This document shows positions 30,479 through 38,980 of a DNA stretch of 64,000 nt, piece by piece (within the stretch, counting starts at the first letter, position 1; each line of letters begins with the position of its first letter). The notes under the pieces were generated by a model. It made no database searches and was not told where the DNA came from. It saw nothing but the letters and a program-made list of their open reading frames with translations. This DNA comes from Pseudomonas sp. 2FG (GTDB taxonomy: Bacteria > Pseudomonadota > Gammaproteobacteria > Pseudomonadales > Pseudomonadaceae): contig NZ_SCMP01000011.1 of assembly GCF_005502935.1 (NCBI RefSeq), positions 1-64,000 on the forward strand. The letters are read 5' to 3'. A program made the position numbers and the translations under genes.

Positions 30479-31071
30479 TCACTCGGCTCCATGATCTGCT
30501 CGGCGTAAGACTTGGCCTCCTAATCTCAGATCAAGGTCTTCGAGATTCCCGCCAAGTACCTGCCATCTGGGATCTTCACCTGCGAGCATCCGAGCCAGCA
30601 GCAGAGCACCAATACACTGGGCAATGATGGCCCAGGCCTGGGAGGTGCTTCCCAGCGTTTGCGCCCAAGAACAATGCAGGTCGATCAGCCAATCCTCGAA
30701 GCCCTGCCTCACGCTCTCGTCGGCACGAGAGATGTCTGCCCCTAGGGGAGGAATCGGACAGCCTCCCTCGACATTGGCCAGGTGTTCCACCGAGTGGTAG
30801 TGCTTGAGCCCGGCGAGCAGGCTCTCCCTGGTTAAGTCTCCAGTTCGAGCCAGTCTGGTCAGCGGGCTATTCTCACTTCCTGCGCGATCACGGGCGCAAA
30901 GAGCTCGTGTTTGGAGGGAAAATGGTGGTAGAGCGCGCCGCCGCTAGTGCCAGCAGATGCGGCAATGCTATCGACACTGGCGGCAGCCAGCCCCGAACAC
31001 TTGACGGCCTCGGCCGCACTCTTCAACAGGCGCGCCCGAGTGTCAGCTTTGTGCTGAGAGGAATACCTCAT
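30479..31071 (-). pseudogene. TetR-family regulator gene, frameshifted
   Basis: From the ATG at 31071 the frame encodes a complete TetR DNA-binding domain (MRYSSQHKADTRARLLKSA, then SVDSIAASAGTSGGALYHHF) but stops at 30859 after ...IAQEVRIAR. The adjacent frame continues smoothly as ENSPLTRLARTGDLTRESLLAGL and then the ligand-binding domain (VEHLANVEGGCPIPPLGADI) to 30479. Adding one base near 30872-30876 restores a protein of about 197 residues. Either the gene is broken by a one-base deletion or there is a sequencing error. The region lies just inside the accessory segment. Confidence 0.85.
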
Positions 31072-31143
31072 CGATCACCTCTGGTAGCGGTTCAGGCCAT
31101 AAACGAAGCAGGCCTGAACACGATGCGAACAATCCGTATGGCG

Positions 31144-31539
31144 TTAATCAGCGATCCCGCTGGTTACCACAGTGAATTTCCGGCTGAACTCGAAAACCTC
31201 GCAGACACCTGTGTGTCCTGCCGGAATCGAGACGGCATCACCCGCGCTCATCTCGAGTCTCTCGCCGGTGTCCATGGTGATGGCGATGCGACCTTCGATC
31301 AGCACGAAGGCTTCGTCGTTGTCGAAGCGCCAGTCGAACTTCGAAGGTTGCGACGTGAAGAACGCCACGGCTTTGTACGGGGTCTTCACGCCGACGGTAC
31401 GTAGAAGTTTCATGCGGGTGTCGGGATTACCCTCGATCACATCATCACCCAGCGGGTAGGCAAGCCAGCCATCGGGGGTGTTCAGCGATGCCAGGGCGAC
31501 AGAATCGATCGGGTTGGGCAGTTGGGGGCGAGCAGTCAT
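31144..31539 (-). CDS. Cupin_3 (DUF861)-type single-domain cupin
   Basis: A 131-residue cytoplasmic protein with a beta-barrel cupin pattern: DNDEAFVLIEGRIAITMDTGERLEMSAG is too long to quote whole, but its key parts are DEAFVLIEG (near residue 75) and AGDAVSIPAGHTGVCEVFE (near 98-116), then RKFTVV. This matches Cupin_3, the group of EutQ and ureidoglycine aminohydrolase, rather than the classical HxH dioxygenases: the usual two His are replaced by Asn/Asp. It is divergent from a TetR gene and shares a 102-base promoter region with operator-like repeats. The substrate is unknown. Confidence 0.8.
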   Translation of the reverse strand: MTARPQLPNPIDSVALASLNTPDGWLAYPLGDDVIEGNPDTRMKLLRTVGVKTPYKAVAFFTSQPSKFDWRFDNDEAFVLIEGRIAITMDTGERLEMSAGDAVSIPAGHTGVCEVFEFSRKFTVVTSGIAD

Positions 31540-31576
31540 CTTCGGAGCCTCGTATCGGAAGAGGTGGATGAATAGC

Positions 31577-31592
31577 TATGACAAGTGGCATA
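31577..31592. promoter_or_regulatory. Operator-like site 1 of the cupin / TetR intergenic region
   Basis: TATGACAAGTGGCATA, an imperfect palindrome with TATG/CATA ends. It is repeated 40 bp away with one base changed. It lies 37 bases upstream of the cupin gene, where it could overlap that promoter. Confidence 0.6.
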
Positions 31593-31616
31593 GTTGCGGC
31601 TGAGGCTACACCAAAA

Positions 31617-31632
31617 TATGACAGGTGGCATA
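31617..31632. promoter_or_regulatory. Operator-like site 2 of the cupin / TetR intergenic region
   Basis: TATGACAGGTGGCATA, identical to site 1 except A to G at position 8. The 40-bp centre spacing is about four helical turns, so both sites face the same side. It ends 9 bases before the TetR start, which suggests autorepression. Confidence 0.6.
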
Positions 31633-31641
31633 ATTTTTACG

Positions 31642-32253
31642 ATGAGCACTCCTACTCGTGACCGAATGATCGCCGGCGCTGCGGATCTTCTGCGCCGCAA
31701 GGGTATGACAGCGACCAGCATGCGCGAGGTCGTGCGTTACTCGAACACGCCGCGCGGTTCTATTGCGCACCACTTTCCCGGCGGCAAGCGTCAGCTGCTC
31801 GAAGCCGCCGTCGACCACGCGGGCCGAGAGGTTAGCGAGCCGCTGGCGCAGCTACTGGGCAAGCATGGTCCGGTGAAAGGCTTGGAGCTGTTCGTTGCCT
31901 TGTGGCGAAAAACCCTCGAAGAGACAGCCTTCCAGGCCGGTTGTGCGGTGCTGGCCGTAGCGGTTGAGCAGTACGCTTCCGACCAGCGCGGCGAGTCGGA
32001 AACCGAGCTGGAAGCGCAGATTCAGCTGCAGCTGCTGGACCAGGCCAACGGCATCTTTGTGCAATGGCAGGAAATCATCAGTCATTCGCTACAGGAAGCG
32101 GGCGTAGCGGACATCCGCTCTCGCAGCTTGGCACTGCTGGCGATTGCTTCCATCGAGGGTTCTGTCGCGCTGTGCAGAGCCGCTCGCAGTGTGGAGCCGC
32201 TCGACCTGATCTGGCAGGAATTGCAACGGAGTTTTGAGCGGGAACTGGCCTAG
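31642..32253 (+). CDS. TetR-family regulator, LmrA/QdoR (YxaF)-like
   Basis: A 203-residue repressor from the ATG at 31642. The helix-turn-helix region (MREVVRYSNTPRGSIAHHFPGGK, quoted in part: SNTPRGSIAHHFPGGK) is characteristic of the LmrA/YxaF subgroup. In Bacillus those proteins sense flavonoids and control a cupin dioxygenase. The C-terminal ligand domain has a Cys-containing core (AFQAGCAVLAVAVEQ). It is divergent from the Cupin_3 gene, with two matching 16-bp sites between them. Its likely targets are the cupin gene and itself. Confidence 0.88.
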   Translation: MSTPTRDRMIAGAADLLRRKGMTATSMREVVRYSNTPRGSIAHHFPGGKRQLLEAAVDHAGREVSEPLAQLLGKHGPVKGLELFVALWRKTLEETAFQAGCAVLAVAVEQYASDQRGESETELEAQIQLQLLDQANGIFVQWQEIISHSLQEAGVADIRSRSLALLAIASIEGSVALCRAARSVEPLDLIWQELQRSFERELA

Positions 32254-32825
32254 ACGCCTGCGCCCGTTGGTTCCAGCTGACGCAGGCCTCGCTCGGTCAC
32301 CGCGTCTATGTAGCTCGGATCGCCATAGATGCGAGCAAGCAGGATAGCCCCCTCGAAGTCGGCCACCAATTGCCTCGCCAGCCGTTGCGCCTCCTCTTGG
32401 CTGCGCCCGATGCCATAGAGCTTGGCAAACGCGGCGGCCCAGTCATCCATAAAGCGCCGAATCGGTTCCATCAGCTCGACCTTGCCATAGCTGGCATCGA
32501 CCGCGATGACCCCCATCAGGCAACCGATCGAGTCGTCCTGGAAGAGCTTCTTGGCTTTGCGCCCCATGCTTGTGAGTCGCTCTTGCGGAGCCCGATTTTC
32601 ATCGAAGGCGATGGAGAACAGCGACTGTTTCAACCGCTCATGCGTCCAGTCCAGCACGTCCCGCAGGAGCGATTCCTTGTTGGGGTAGTGATGGTAGAAG
32701 GACGCCTTGGTCAACCCGCAGGCGGACGACAACGCATCCATGGTGGTGCCGTGGTAGCCGAGGCGCTTGAAGGTATTGGCGCAGCGCTGCAGAAGCTCAT
32801 CGCGTGGGATTTTCAGTGGGCGCAC
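32250..32825 (-). CDS. TetR/AcrR-family regulator of the acyl-CoA operon (inferred)
   Basis: A 191-residue regulator with an N-terminal helix-turn-helix (TTMDALSSACGLTKASFYHHY, key residues GLTKASFYHHYPNKESLL near 37-54). The start is the GTG at 32825, placed six bases after AGGAG (GCAGGAGTAACCCGTG). It overlaps the end of the preceding convergent TetR gene by four bases. It is divergent from the crotonase-led operon, with a strong inverted repeat in the shared promoter, so it probably represses that operon and responds to an acyl-CoA or the free acid. Ligand unknown. Confidence 0.88.
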   Translation of the reverse strand: MRPLKIPRDELLQRCANTFKRLGYHGTTMDALSSACGLTKASFYHHYPNKESLLRDVLDWTHERLKQSLFSIAFDENRAPQERLTSMGRKAKKLFQDDSIGCLMGVIAVDASYGKVELMEPIRRFMDDWAAAFAKLYGIGRSQEEAQRLARQLVADFEGAILLARIYGDPSYIDAVTERGLRQLEPTGAGV

Positions 32826-32893
32826 GGGTTACTCCTGCTCTAAATCATGCAGATTGATTCTACGTCATAAGCCTTGGTGTCTCAATTTGACGG

Positions 32894-32937
32894 TTACCGA
32901 ATGTTTGTTTAGTTTTAGCAAACCGAACATTCGGTAA
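32894..32937. promoter_or_regulatory. Large inverted repeat in the divergent TetR / acyl-CoA operon promoter
   Basis: TTACCGAATGTT (32894-32905) and its exact reverse complement AACATTCGGTAA (32926-32937) face each other across 20 bases. The right arm lies in a near-perfect palindrome, ACCGAACATTCGGT (32922-32935), and the left copy matches it at 12 of 14 positions. This is the layout expected for two TetR dimers. Confidence 0.75.
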
Positions 32938-32997
32938 GTATCTGTGGCCTACCTGGAAATGCCAGGCAGCCACCTCATAAAGCCAGGAGAATCTCTG

Positions 32998-33795
32998 ATG
33001 AGCGAAGCAAACAGCGGCCCGGGTCGCGTCACTCGAGAGCAGCGTGGTCATCTGTTCCTTATCGGCCTCGACCGGGCCGGCAAACGTAATGCTTTCGACA
33101 GCGCCATGCTGACCGACCTGGCCCTGGCCTTGGGCGAGTTCGAGCGCAACGATGAGATGCGCTGTGCCGTCGTGTTCGCCCATGGCGAGCATTTCACGGC
33201 GGGTCTCGATCTGATGGAGCTGACGCCGAAGCTGGCTTCGGGTGGCTTCAAGTATCCGGATGAAGGCATCGATCCGTGGGGCGTCTCGAAACCGCGTCGC
33301 AGCAAGCCGGTAGTGCTCGCCGTGCAAGGCACCTGCTGGACCGCCGGCATCGAGTTGGTGCTCAACGCCGACATCGCCATCGCCGCCAGCAACACCCGCT
33401 TCGCCCACCTGGAAGTGCTGCGCGGCATTCCGCCGTCCGGCGGATCCACCGTGCGCTTTACCCAGGCCGCAGGTTGGACTAACGCCATGCGCTACATGCT
33501 GACTGGCGAAGAGTTCGGTGCTGACGAGGCGCTGGCTATGCGTTTGCTGACCGAGGTCGTCGAGCCCGGCCAGGAGCTGGCGCGCGCCATCGAGTACGCC
33601 GAGCGCATCGCCAAGGCCGCTCCTCTGGCCATCAAGGCCACCCTGCAGTCCGCCTTCCAGGCGCGCGACGAAGGCGACGATGCTGCGCTCTCCAAGCTCA
33701 ACGAACTGCTGTTCTCGCTGATCAAGAGCGAAGACGTGCGTGAAGGCGTCATGGCGATGATGCAGAAGCGTGAACCGGTGTTCAAAGGTCGTTAA
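32998..33795 (+). CDS. Crotonase-family enoyl-CoA hydratase
   Basis: A 265-residue crotonase from the ATG at 32998, preceded by CCAGGAGAAT. The oxyanion-hole segments HGEHFTAGLDL (near residue 62) and GTCWTAGIEL (111-120) are present. Both general acid/base Glu residues of enoyl-CoA hydratase are kept: Glu119 in GIEL and Glu139 in HLEVLRGIPPSGGS. It is therefore probably a working hydratase. It is the first gene of the seven-gene operon and is followed by an acyl-CoA dehydrogenase after 20 bases. Confidence 0.88.
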   Translation: MSEANSGPGRVTREQRGHLFLIGLDRAGKRNAFDSAMLTDLALALGEFERNDEMRCAVVFAHGEHFTAGLDLMELTPKLASGGFKYPDEGIDPWGVSKPRRSKPVVLAVQGTCWTAGIELVLNADIAIAASNTRFAHLEVLRGIPPSGGSTVRFTQAAGWTNAMRYMLTGEEFGADEALAMRLLTEVVEPGQELARAIEYAERIAKAAPLAIKATLQSAFQARDEGDDAALSKLNELLFSLIKSEDVREGVMAMMQKREPVFKGR

Positions 33796-33815
33796 CTGAT
33801 AGGCAGGGGCAAGAG

Positions 33816-35591
33816 ATGCTGCAGTACCAAGCACCACTGGAGGAGTTCAACTTCCTCGCTCACAAGGTTCTTCGACTTCCAGAGCTGTTGCCTCTGCTGC
33901 CAGAGCACCACCATATCGACGCCGACCTGTTCAGGGCCACTCTGGAGGTCGGTGCCGAGCTCACCCAAGAGCAGCTGCTGCCCTTGAACGGCAGCGGCGA
34001 TGCCGAGGGTTGCAGGCTTGAACAGGGCGGGGTCAAAACCCCGCAAGGCTTCAAGTCAGCTTACCGCCTGTTCCAGGAGAACGGCTGGCCCGCTCTGACG
34101 GTCCCACTGTCCATTGGGGGGCAAGGCTTCCCAGGAACGGCAGGTGTCTTTTTTGACGAGATGCTCGCCTCCACCAACCTGTCGTTCAGCATTTTCGCCA
34201 ACGTGCGCGAAGGTGTTTTGCGCTGCGTCGACCGATTCGGCGATGAGCGGGTTCGATCCCTATTTTCCGACAAACTAGCCAGTGGCGAATGGCTTGGCAC
34301 CATGTGCCTTACCGAGCCGCAGGCCGGCAGTGATCTTGGCCTGATTCGCTCGACTGCAGTCACGCAGTCGGACGGCTCCTACCTCCTGAGTGGAACCAAG
34401 ATATTCATCTCGAACGGCGATCACGATCTAACCGAGAACATCGTTCACCTGGTGCTCGCCAGAACGGAAGGGGCCCCGGCAGGTACTGGCGGCCTCAGCC
34501 TATTCGTCGTGCCGAAATACCTATTGGAGGCCCCTGCCTCAGCCAACGGGGTGTCGGTCGTCGCGCTTGAGCACAAGCACGGCATTCGTGCCAACGCCAC
34601 ATGCGCCCTGGCTTTCGAGAATGCCAGGGGCTACCGGGTCGGCGAACTGAACCGCGGCCTGGCCTGCATGTTCCTGCTGATGAACAGTGCGCGGCTCGCC
34701 GTGGGAGTGCAAACCGTAGGCCTGGCCGAGGTCGCTTACCAGAACGCGCTGCGCTACACCCAGGAGCGCTTTCAAGGTCGGGCACTGAACGGGGCCACGC
34801 ACCCCGATCAACCCGCCGACCCTCTGTTAAGTCATATTGGCGTCAAGTCGAGCCTCGTCCAGCAGCGGCTGTTTATCGAACCAGCACGCTTGCTCTGCGC
34901 CTGGGCCGGCACCCTGCTCGATGAAGCGCGTTGCCACCCGGACGACGCGCGGCGCAAGCAGGCCTCACAGCTGGCAGAGTTGTTGACCCCCATCGTCAAG
35001 GGCTATCTCTCCCATCACGCCGACACTCACATCGCCTCGGCGCTGCAGCTATTCGGCGGGCACGGTTACATAGTCGAAACCGGCATGGAGCAGCTGCTGC
35101 GCGATGCGGCCATCTGTCCGATCTATGAAGGCACGAACTACATCCAGTCTCTGGACTTGCTGGGGCGCAAGACCCTGGGTGATCAGGGGCAGCGCCTGGG
35201 GATCTTCCTCAGCCACATTCCCGCGCTGGCCGAGCGTCTGCGCCAGCGTCCAGGGTTGGAAGGTGTCGCCACGACCCTGGCGTCATGGGCGGCCGAGTTC
35301 GAACCATTGGCTCAGCAAGTCTCGGTCGACACGGTTTTCAACCGGGACGTTGTGGGCTTGGTTGCGCCGGACTTCCTTGAACTGCTGGGCACCGTAGTCT
35401 TCGGCTACCTGTGGGCTTGGATCGCGGACGCCGCCGTGCCCTCAGCTTCTGGCGAAGCGTTCCTCAGAAGCAAACCCGCTCTGGCCCGGCTGTATTTCTC
35501 CGAAGCAGAAGTCCGTGTTCCGTCACTTATCGAGAAGTTGAAGCGCAATGCATCGCGTCTTGAGCAACTCGAACAGATCCAACTCTGCTGA
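33816..35591 (+). CDS. Long acyl-CoA dehydrogenase (DmdC/ACAD C-terminal-extended type)
   Basis: FAD-dependent acyl-CoA dehydrogenase of 591 residues, about 200 longer than short/medium-chain ACADs. MCLTEPQAGSDLG (near residue 168) is the FAD/substrate signature, LFGGHGYIVETGMEQLLRDA follows near residue 410, and YEGTNYIQ holds the catalytic Glu near residue 437. The remaining 150 residues form the extra C-terminal domain seen in DmdC-like enzymes and in other large ACADs. It oxidises an acyl-CoA to the 2-enoyl-CoA; the chain or side group cannot be read from sequence. GGGGCAAGAG precedes the ATG. Confidence 0.9.
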   Translation: MLQYQAPLEEFNFLAHKVLRLPELLPLLPEHHHIDADLFRATLEVGAELTQEQLLPLNGSGDAEGCRLEQGGVKTPQGFKSAYRLFQENGWPALTVPLSIGGQGFPGTAGVFFDEMLASTNLSFSIFANVREGVLRCVDRFGDERVRSLFSDKLASGEWLGTMCLTEPQAGSDLGLIRSTAVTQSDGSYLLSGTKIFISNGDHDLTENIVHLVLARTEGAPAGTGGLSLFVVPKYLLEAPASANGVSVVALEHKHGIRANATCALAFENARGYRVGELNRGLACMFLLMNSARLAVGVQTVGLAEVAYQNALRYTQERFQGRALNGATHPDQPADPLLSHIGVKSSLVQQRLFIEPARLLCAWAGTLLDEARCHPDDARRKQASQLAELLTPIVKGYLSHHADTHIASALQLFGGHGYIVETGMEQLLRDAAICPIYEGTNYIQSLDLLGRKTLGDQGQRLGIFLSHIPALAERLRQRPGLEGVATTLASWAAEFEPLAQQVSVDTVFNRDVVGLVAPDFLELLGTVVFGYLWAWIADAAVPSASGEAFLRSKPALARLYFSEAEVRVPSLIEKLKRNASRLEQLEQIQLC

Positions 35592-35603
35592 GACGGGCCG
35601 CAG

Positions 35604-37292
35604 ATGAATCGCCCCAGAAAAGACCATGCAAGACTGAAGCTGGTCAGCGCCCTGCAGGATAGCCATGAGCTTCCCGACCTCGGCGTTGCCACCATTGTTG
35701 AGCTGCTGCAGCGCAGCGCAGCAAGGACTCCCCAGGCGCCGGCCCTATCCGCCCTGGGTGCCAGCATCAGCTATGAGGAACTGCAGAGTCTGAGCGCTTC
35801 GGTAGCGACCTGGCTGATCAATCAAGGGCTGCAACCGGGGGCTCGGGTTGCCGTCGCCTTACCGAACATGCTCGCCCACCCCGTGGCCTGCCTGGGGATC
35901 ATCCGGGCCGGCTGTACCGCCGTTTGCGTGAACCCTTTGTATACGGCGCAGGAGCTGGCTCAAGTCTTCAAGGACAGTGAGGTCAAAGCCGTATTTCTCT
36001 TCGAGCCCATGAGCCTGAGTGTCCAGCATGCCATGCGCGAGTCTGGTGTAAGCATCGCCGTGCGGGTCGCCCCTGGTGACCTGCTGGGTTGGCGGCGCCC
36101 GCTGGTCAACTGGGTGGCGCGCCGGCGCCTGGGTGGTGAGTCCGTCCGGGTCGAAGGGGCTGTTGCCTGGCGCAGGGTCGTGGCGACTCGTGCTGCCGGT
36201 CTAACCCCGCGTTCGCCCATAACGGCCGAGCAGACGGCCTTTATGATTTACAGCGGCGGTACGACAGGGCAGCCGAAAGGCGTGCCGATCACTCATCGGG
36301 CCCTGATGTTCAATGTTGCCCAGCAGTATTCGGCTCTGCGACTGCACCTTCTGGGCAAGAGCGAGTGCGATTACGTGTTGCTGCTCGCCGTGCCGCTCTA
36401 CCACATCCTCGGCCTGGGCAATCTGCTCTTTACCCTGGCCAAGGGCGGCAAAGCGGTGTTGGTGATGAATCCGCGTGATACCGCAACCTTTGTCAAAGAG
36501 TGGTCCAGGCACCGCGTCAGCAGTTTTCCCGGCGTCAATACGCTCTACAACTCGCTCCTGGAGAACGAGGCATTCCGTTCGCTGGACTTCAAGGGGCTTG
36601 CCATCTGCCTCGGTGCGGGCATGCCGGTCAGCGAGGCCACGGCCAAGCGCTGGCATGAGGTCACGGGCTGCCATATCACCGAAGCCTACGGCATGACCGA
36701 GACCGGGCTGATTGCCTGCAATCCGGTCGGACGATCTCGCCCTGGATCAGTTGGCCAGCCAGTGGCAGGGATTGAAATTTCCCTGCGCGATGACGCAGGC
36801 GACGAGGTCACCATCGGCGACGCAGAGATCTGCGTACGCAGCCCAGCCGTCATGGCCGGTTACTGGCGGCGGCCCGAAGAAAACGCGTCTGCCTTCACCA
36901 GCGATGGTTTCTTCCGCACGGGGGACATCGGTGTCTTCGACCCGGATGGCTATCTGCGCCTGGTCGACCGCAAGAAGGAAATGATCATTTCCTCGGGATT
37001 CAAAGTCTTCCCCTCGGAGATCGAGCGAGTTCTGAACGCTCACCCTGGGGTGATGGAGTCGGCGGTCGTGCCGGCACCTGACGAGAAGGCCGGAGAAATA
37101 CCCATCGCCTACGTCGTTCGTCGCCAACCCTATCTGGATGAGGCCCACGTGATCGCACACTGCGAAAAGCATCTGGTCAGCTACAAGCGTCCTCGCCGCA
37201 TCATCTTTCGCGACGACTTGCCCAAGAGCAATGTGGGCAAGATTCTCCGCAAAGAGCTGGTGGCCGCTGAACGGCTGGAGCGATCTCTATGA
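35604..37292 (+). CDS. Acyl-CoA ligase (AMP-binding, FadD-like)
   Basis: A 562-residue adenylate-forming enzyme that activates a carboxylic acid to its CoA thioester. The P-loop YSGGTTGQPKGVP is near residue 213, the A5 motif TEAYGMTETG near 360, the A7 motif DGFFRTGDIG near 434, and the A10 motif with catalytic Lys, PKSNVGKILRKEL, near the C terminus. The chain length is close to FadD (about 560). It begins 12 bases after the dehydrogenase gene and overlaps the next gene by four bases (ATGA). It is probably the entry enzyme of the pathway. Confidence 0.92.
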   Translation: MNRPRKDHARLKLVSALQDSHELPDLGVATIVELLQRSAARTPQAPALSALGASISYEELQSLSASVATWLINQGLQPGARVAVALPNMLAHPVACLGIIRAGCTAVCVNPLYTAQELAQVFKDSEVKAVFLFEPMSLSVQHAMRESGVSIAVRVAPGDLLGWRRPLVNWVARRRLGGESVRVEGAVAWRRVVATRAAGLTPRSPITAEQTAFMIYSGGTTGQPKGVPITHRALMFNVAQQYSALRLHLLGKSECDYVLLLAVPLYHILGLGNLLFTLAKGGKAVLVMNPRDTATFVKEWSRHRVSSFPGVNTLYNSLLENEAFRSLDFKGLAICLGAGMPVSEATAKRWHEVTGCHITEAYGMTETGLIACNPVGRSRPGSVGQPVAGIEISLRDDAGDEVTIGDAEICVRSPAVMAGYWRRPEENASAFTSDGFFRTGDIGVFDPDGYLRLVDRKKEMIISSGFKVFPSEIERVLNAHPGVMESAVVPAPDEKAGEIPIAYVVRRQPYLDEAHVIAHCEKHLVSYKRPRRIIFRDDLPKSNVGKILRKELVAAERLERSL

Positions 37293-38209
37293 CTCAGTCT
37301 GCTTCCACAAAAGCCTTTTCGGTGATCGATCAGCTCTCTCTTGTGACCAGCGACGGCTACCGTCTTGCCGCTACGCGCTATTCCGCGCAGGGGCCATTGA
37401 AGGGCAACCTCATCATGGCCGGCGCGACCGGTGTGCAACAGCGCTTCTATCGCCGCTTCGCCCAGCATGCCAGCGCGCAGGGGTTCAACGTCCTGACTGT
37501 CGATTACCGAGGTATTGGAGAGTCCAGGCCCACATCCCTGAAAGGTTTCGAGATGTCCTACCTGGACTGGGGCTTTCGCGACTTGGCCGCGGCCGTTGAA
37601 TTCATGGACGACGGCAGGACGCCACTTTTCTGGGTCGGACACTCCTTTGGTGGTCATGCACTGGGTCTGCTGCCCAATCACCACAAGATCACCGCGGCCT
37701 ATTGCTTCGGAACCGGTGCCGGATGGGCTGGATGGATGCCAGCGCTTGAGGCCTTCAAGGTTCGCCTGCTGTGGTCCTGCATCCTGCCGCTGATCGTCGC
37801 GCACAAGGGCTACATGGCCTGGAGCGTTCTGGGGATGGGCGATGACCTGCCGCTGGGTGTCTACAAGGACTGGCGGCGCTGGTGTGCCTATCCTCACTAT
37901 TTCTTCGACGACCCCTCGATGGCCTCCGTCGCGCACCTGTACGCGGAAGTACGCATGCCCTGCATCTTCGCCAACGCAGTGGACGATCTCTGGGCGCCTC
38001 CCGTCTCGAGGGACGCCTTTATCAAGGGCTACCGCAACGCTCAGTTGTCAGCGCGCGATCTTTATCCCGAGACGAAAAAACAGCCCATCGGGCACATGGG
38101 TTACTTCCGGGCCTCGGCTACGGAGATCTGGGATGAGGCACTCAACTGGTTCGCCCTGCAGAGCAACAGTGCCGCGATGCAACATCGCTCTGCTCAAGGA
38201 GGCAGGTGA
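37289..38209 (+). CDS. Alpha/beta-hydrolase fold protein
   Basis: A 306-residue hydrolase without a signal peptide. The nucleophile elbow is GHSFGG (near residue 117), the likely acid Asp is in ANAVDDLWAP (near 233), and the His in PIGHMGYF (near 268). These are in the order and spacing of the alpha/beta-hydrolase triad, and the whole resembles COG4757-type predicted hydrolases. It could free a carboxylic acid from an ester or amide, or cleave a CoA thioester. It overlaps the ligase gene and is co-translated with it. Confidence 0.85.
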   Translation: MTQSASTKAFSVIDQLSLVTSDGYRLAATRYSAQGPLKGNLIMAGATGVQQRFYRRFAQHASAQGFNVLTVDYRGIGESRPTSLKGFEMSYLDWGFRDLAAAVEFMDDGRTPLFWVGHSFGGHALGLLPNHHKITAAYCFGTGAGWAGWMPALEAFKVRLLWSCILPLIVAHKGYMAWSVLGMGDDLPLGVYKDWRRWCAYPHYFFDDPSMASVAHLYAEVRMPCIFANAVDDLWAPPVSRDAFIKGYRNAQLSARDLYPETKKQPIGHMGYFRASATEIWDEALNWFALQSNSAAMQHRSAQGGR

Positions 38210-38943
38210 TGAGCAGTGCAGCGCCACGCCCAGACCTTGCAGCATCTGCCGAGGTCTTCCGTTCCCTGGTCGAGAGCCGCCGCGCGGTGCGTCGTTTTAC
38301 GGCCGAGGCGGTGCCCGATACGGTTATTCGCGACTGCCTGGAGCTTGCCGTGCTGGCTCCCAGCTCATGCAATCTGCAGCCCTGGTCGTTTCATGTGGTG
38401 CGCGCCCCCGCGCTTCTCCAGCAATTGCAGCATGTATGCCTGGGACAGAGCGCCGCGAAAGCTCCGCTGATCATTGCCGTGCTGGCACACCCGAACACCT
38501 GGAAACAGGCATGTGCCAATGTACTCAGACTTTGGCCAGAACCCGCTGTGCCCAAGGCGATTGAGCATTTCTACAAGAACAGCGCCCCATTCCAGTACAA
38601 CCAGGGCTGGATGGGCTGGCGCGGTTTGCTCAAGCGGCAGATGGTCAGGCTGATGGGCTTCAGGCGCCCCGTCATGCGTACGCCCAATAGCCTCGAGCAG
38701 ATGCGGCTCTGGGCCGTGAAGTCGACAACGCTGGCCGCGCAGAACCTGATGCTGGCGTTCCAAAGCCACGGCTACAGCACCTGCCCCATGGAGGGCTTCG
38801 ATGAGCAGCGTCTGAAGCAGGTGCTGCCCGTTCCGAAAGACGCAATCCCAATCATGCTGCTGGCGGTCGGGATGCCGGGAGAGCGTGCAATCTACAACCC
38901 ACGCTTACGCTTTCCGCTCGAACAAAGCGTGGCGTGGCATTGA
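38209..38943 (+). CDS. Nitroreductase-family flavoprotein
   Basis: A 244-residue FMN-dependent oxidoreductase. The ATG at 38209 overlaps the stop of the hydrolase gene; AAGGAGGCAG is the ribosome site. ESRRAVRRFTAEAV near residue 22 and LAPSSCNLQPWSFHVV near 50 are the FMN-binding N-terminal motifs, and GYSTCPMEGFDE near 188 is the conserved C-terminal loop. Members reduce nitro groups, enones, quinones or halogenated rings. Its place inside a beta-oxidation-like operon suggests it reduces or dehydrogenates a pathway intermediate; that is inference. Confidence 0.88.
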   Translation: MSSAAPRPDLAASAEVFRSLVESRRAVRRFTAEAVPDTVIRDCLELAVLAPSSCNLQPWSFHVVRAPALLQQLQHVCLGQSAAKAPLIIAVLAHPNTWKQACANVLRLWPEPAVPKAIEHFYKNSAPFQYNQGWMGWRGLLKRQMVRLMGFRRPVMRTPNSLEQMRLWAVKSTTLAAQNLMLAFQSHGYSTCPMEGFDEQRLKQVLPVPKDAIPIMLLAVGMPGERAIYNPRLRFPLEQSVAWH

Positions 38944-38980
38944 GCATCTGCAAATAACAACAATAAGAGGACTACCTGCT

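Noticed and set aside
31144..31539. Cupin gene as a quercetin-type dioxygenase
   Set aside because: It is a single short domain with the His ligands replaced, and the conserved segment fits Cupin_3 instead.
30421..33810. Shared TGATAGGCAGG at 30422 and 33798, considered as direct repeats marking insertion ends
   Set aside because: Only 11 bases match; one copy is inside the operon after the crotonase stop, so it does not flank the accessory segment.
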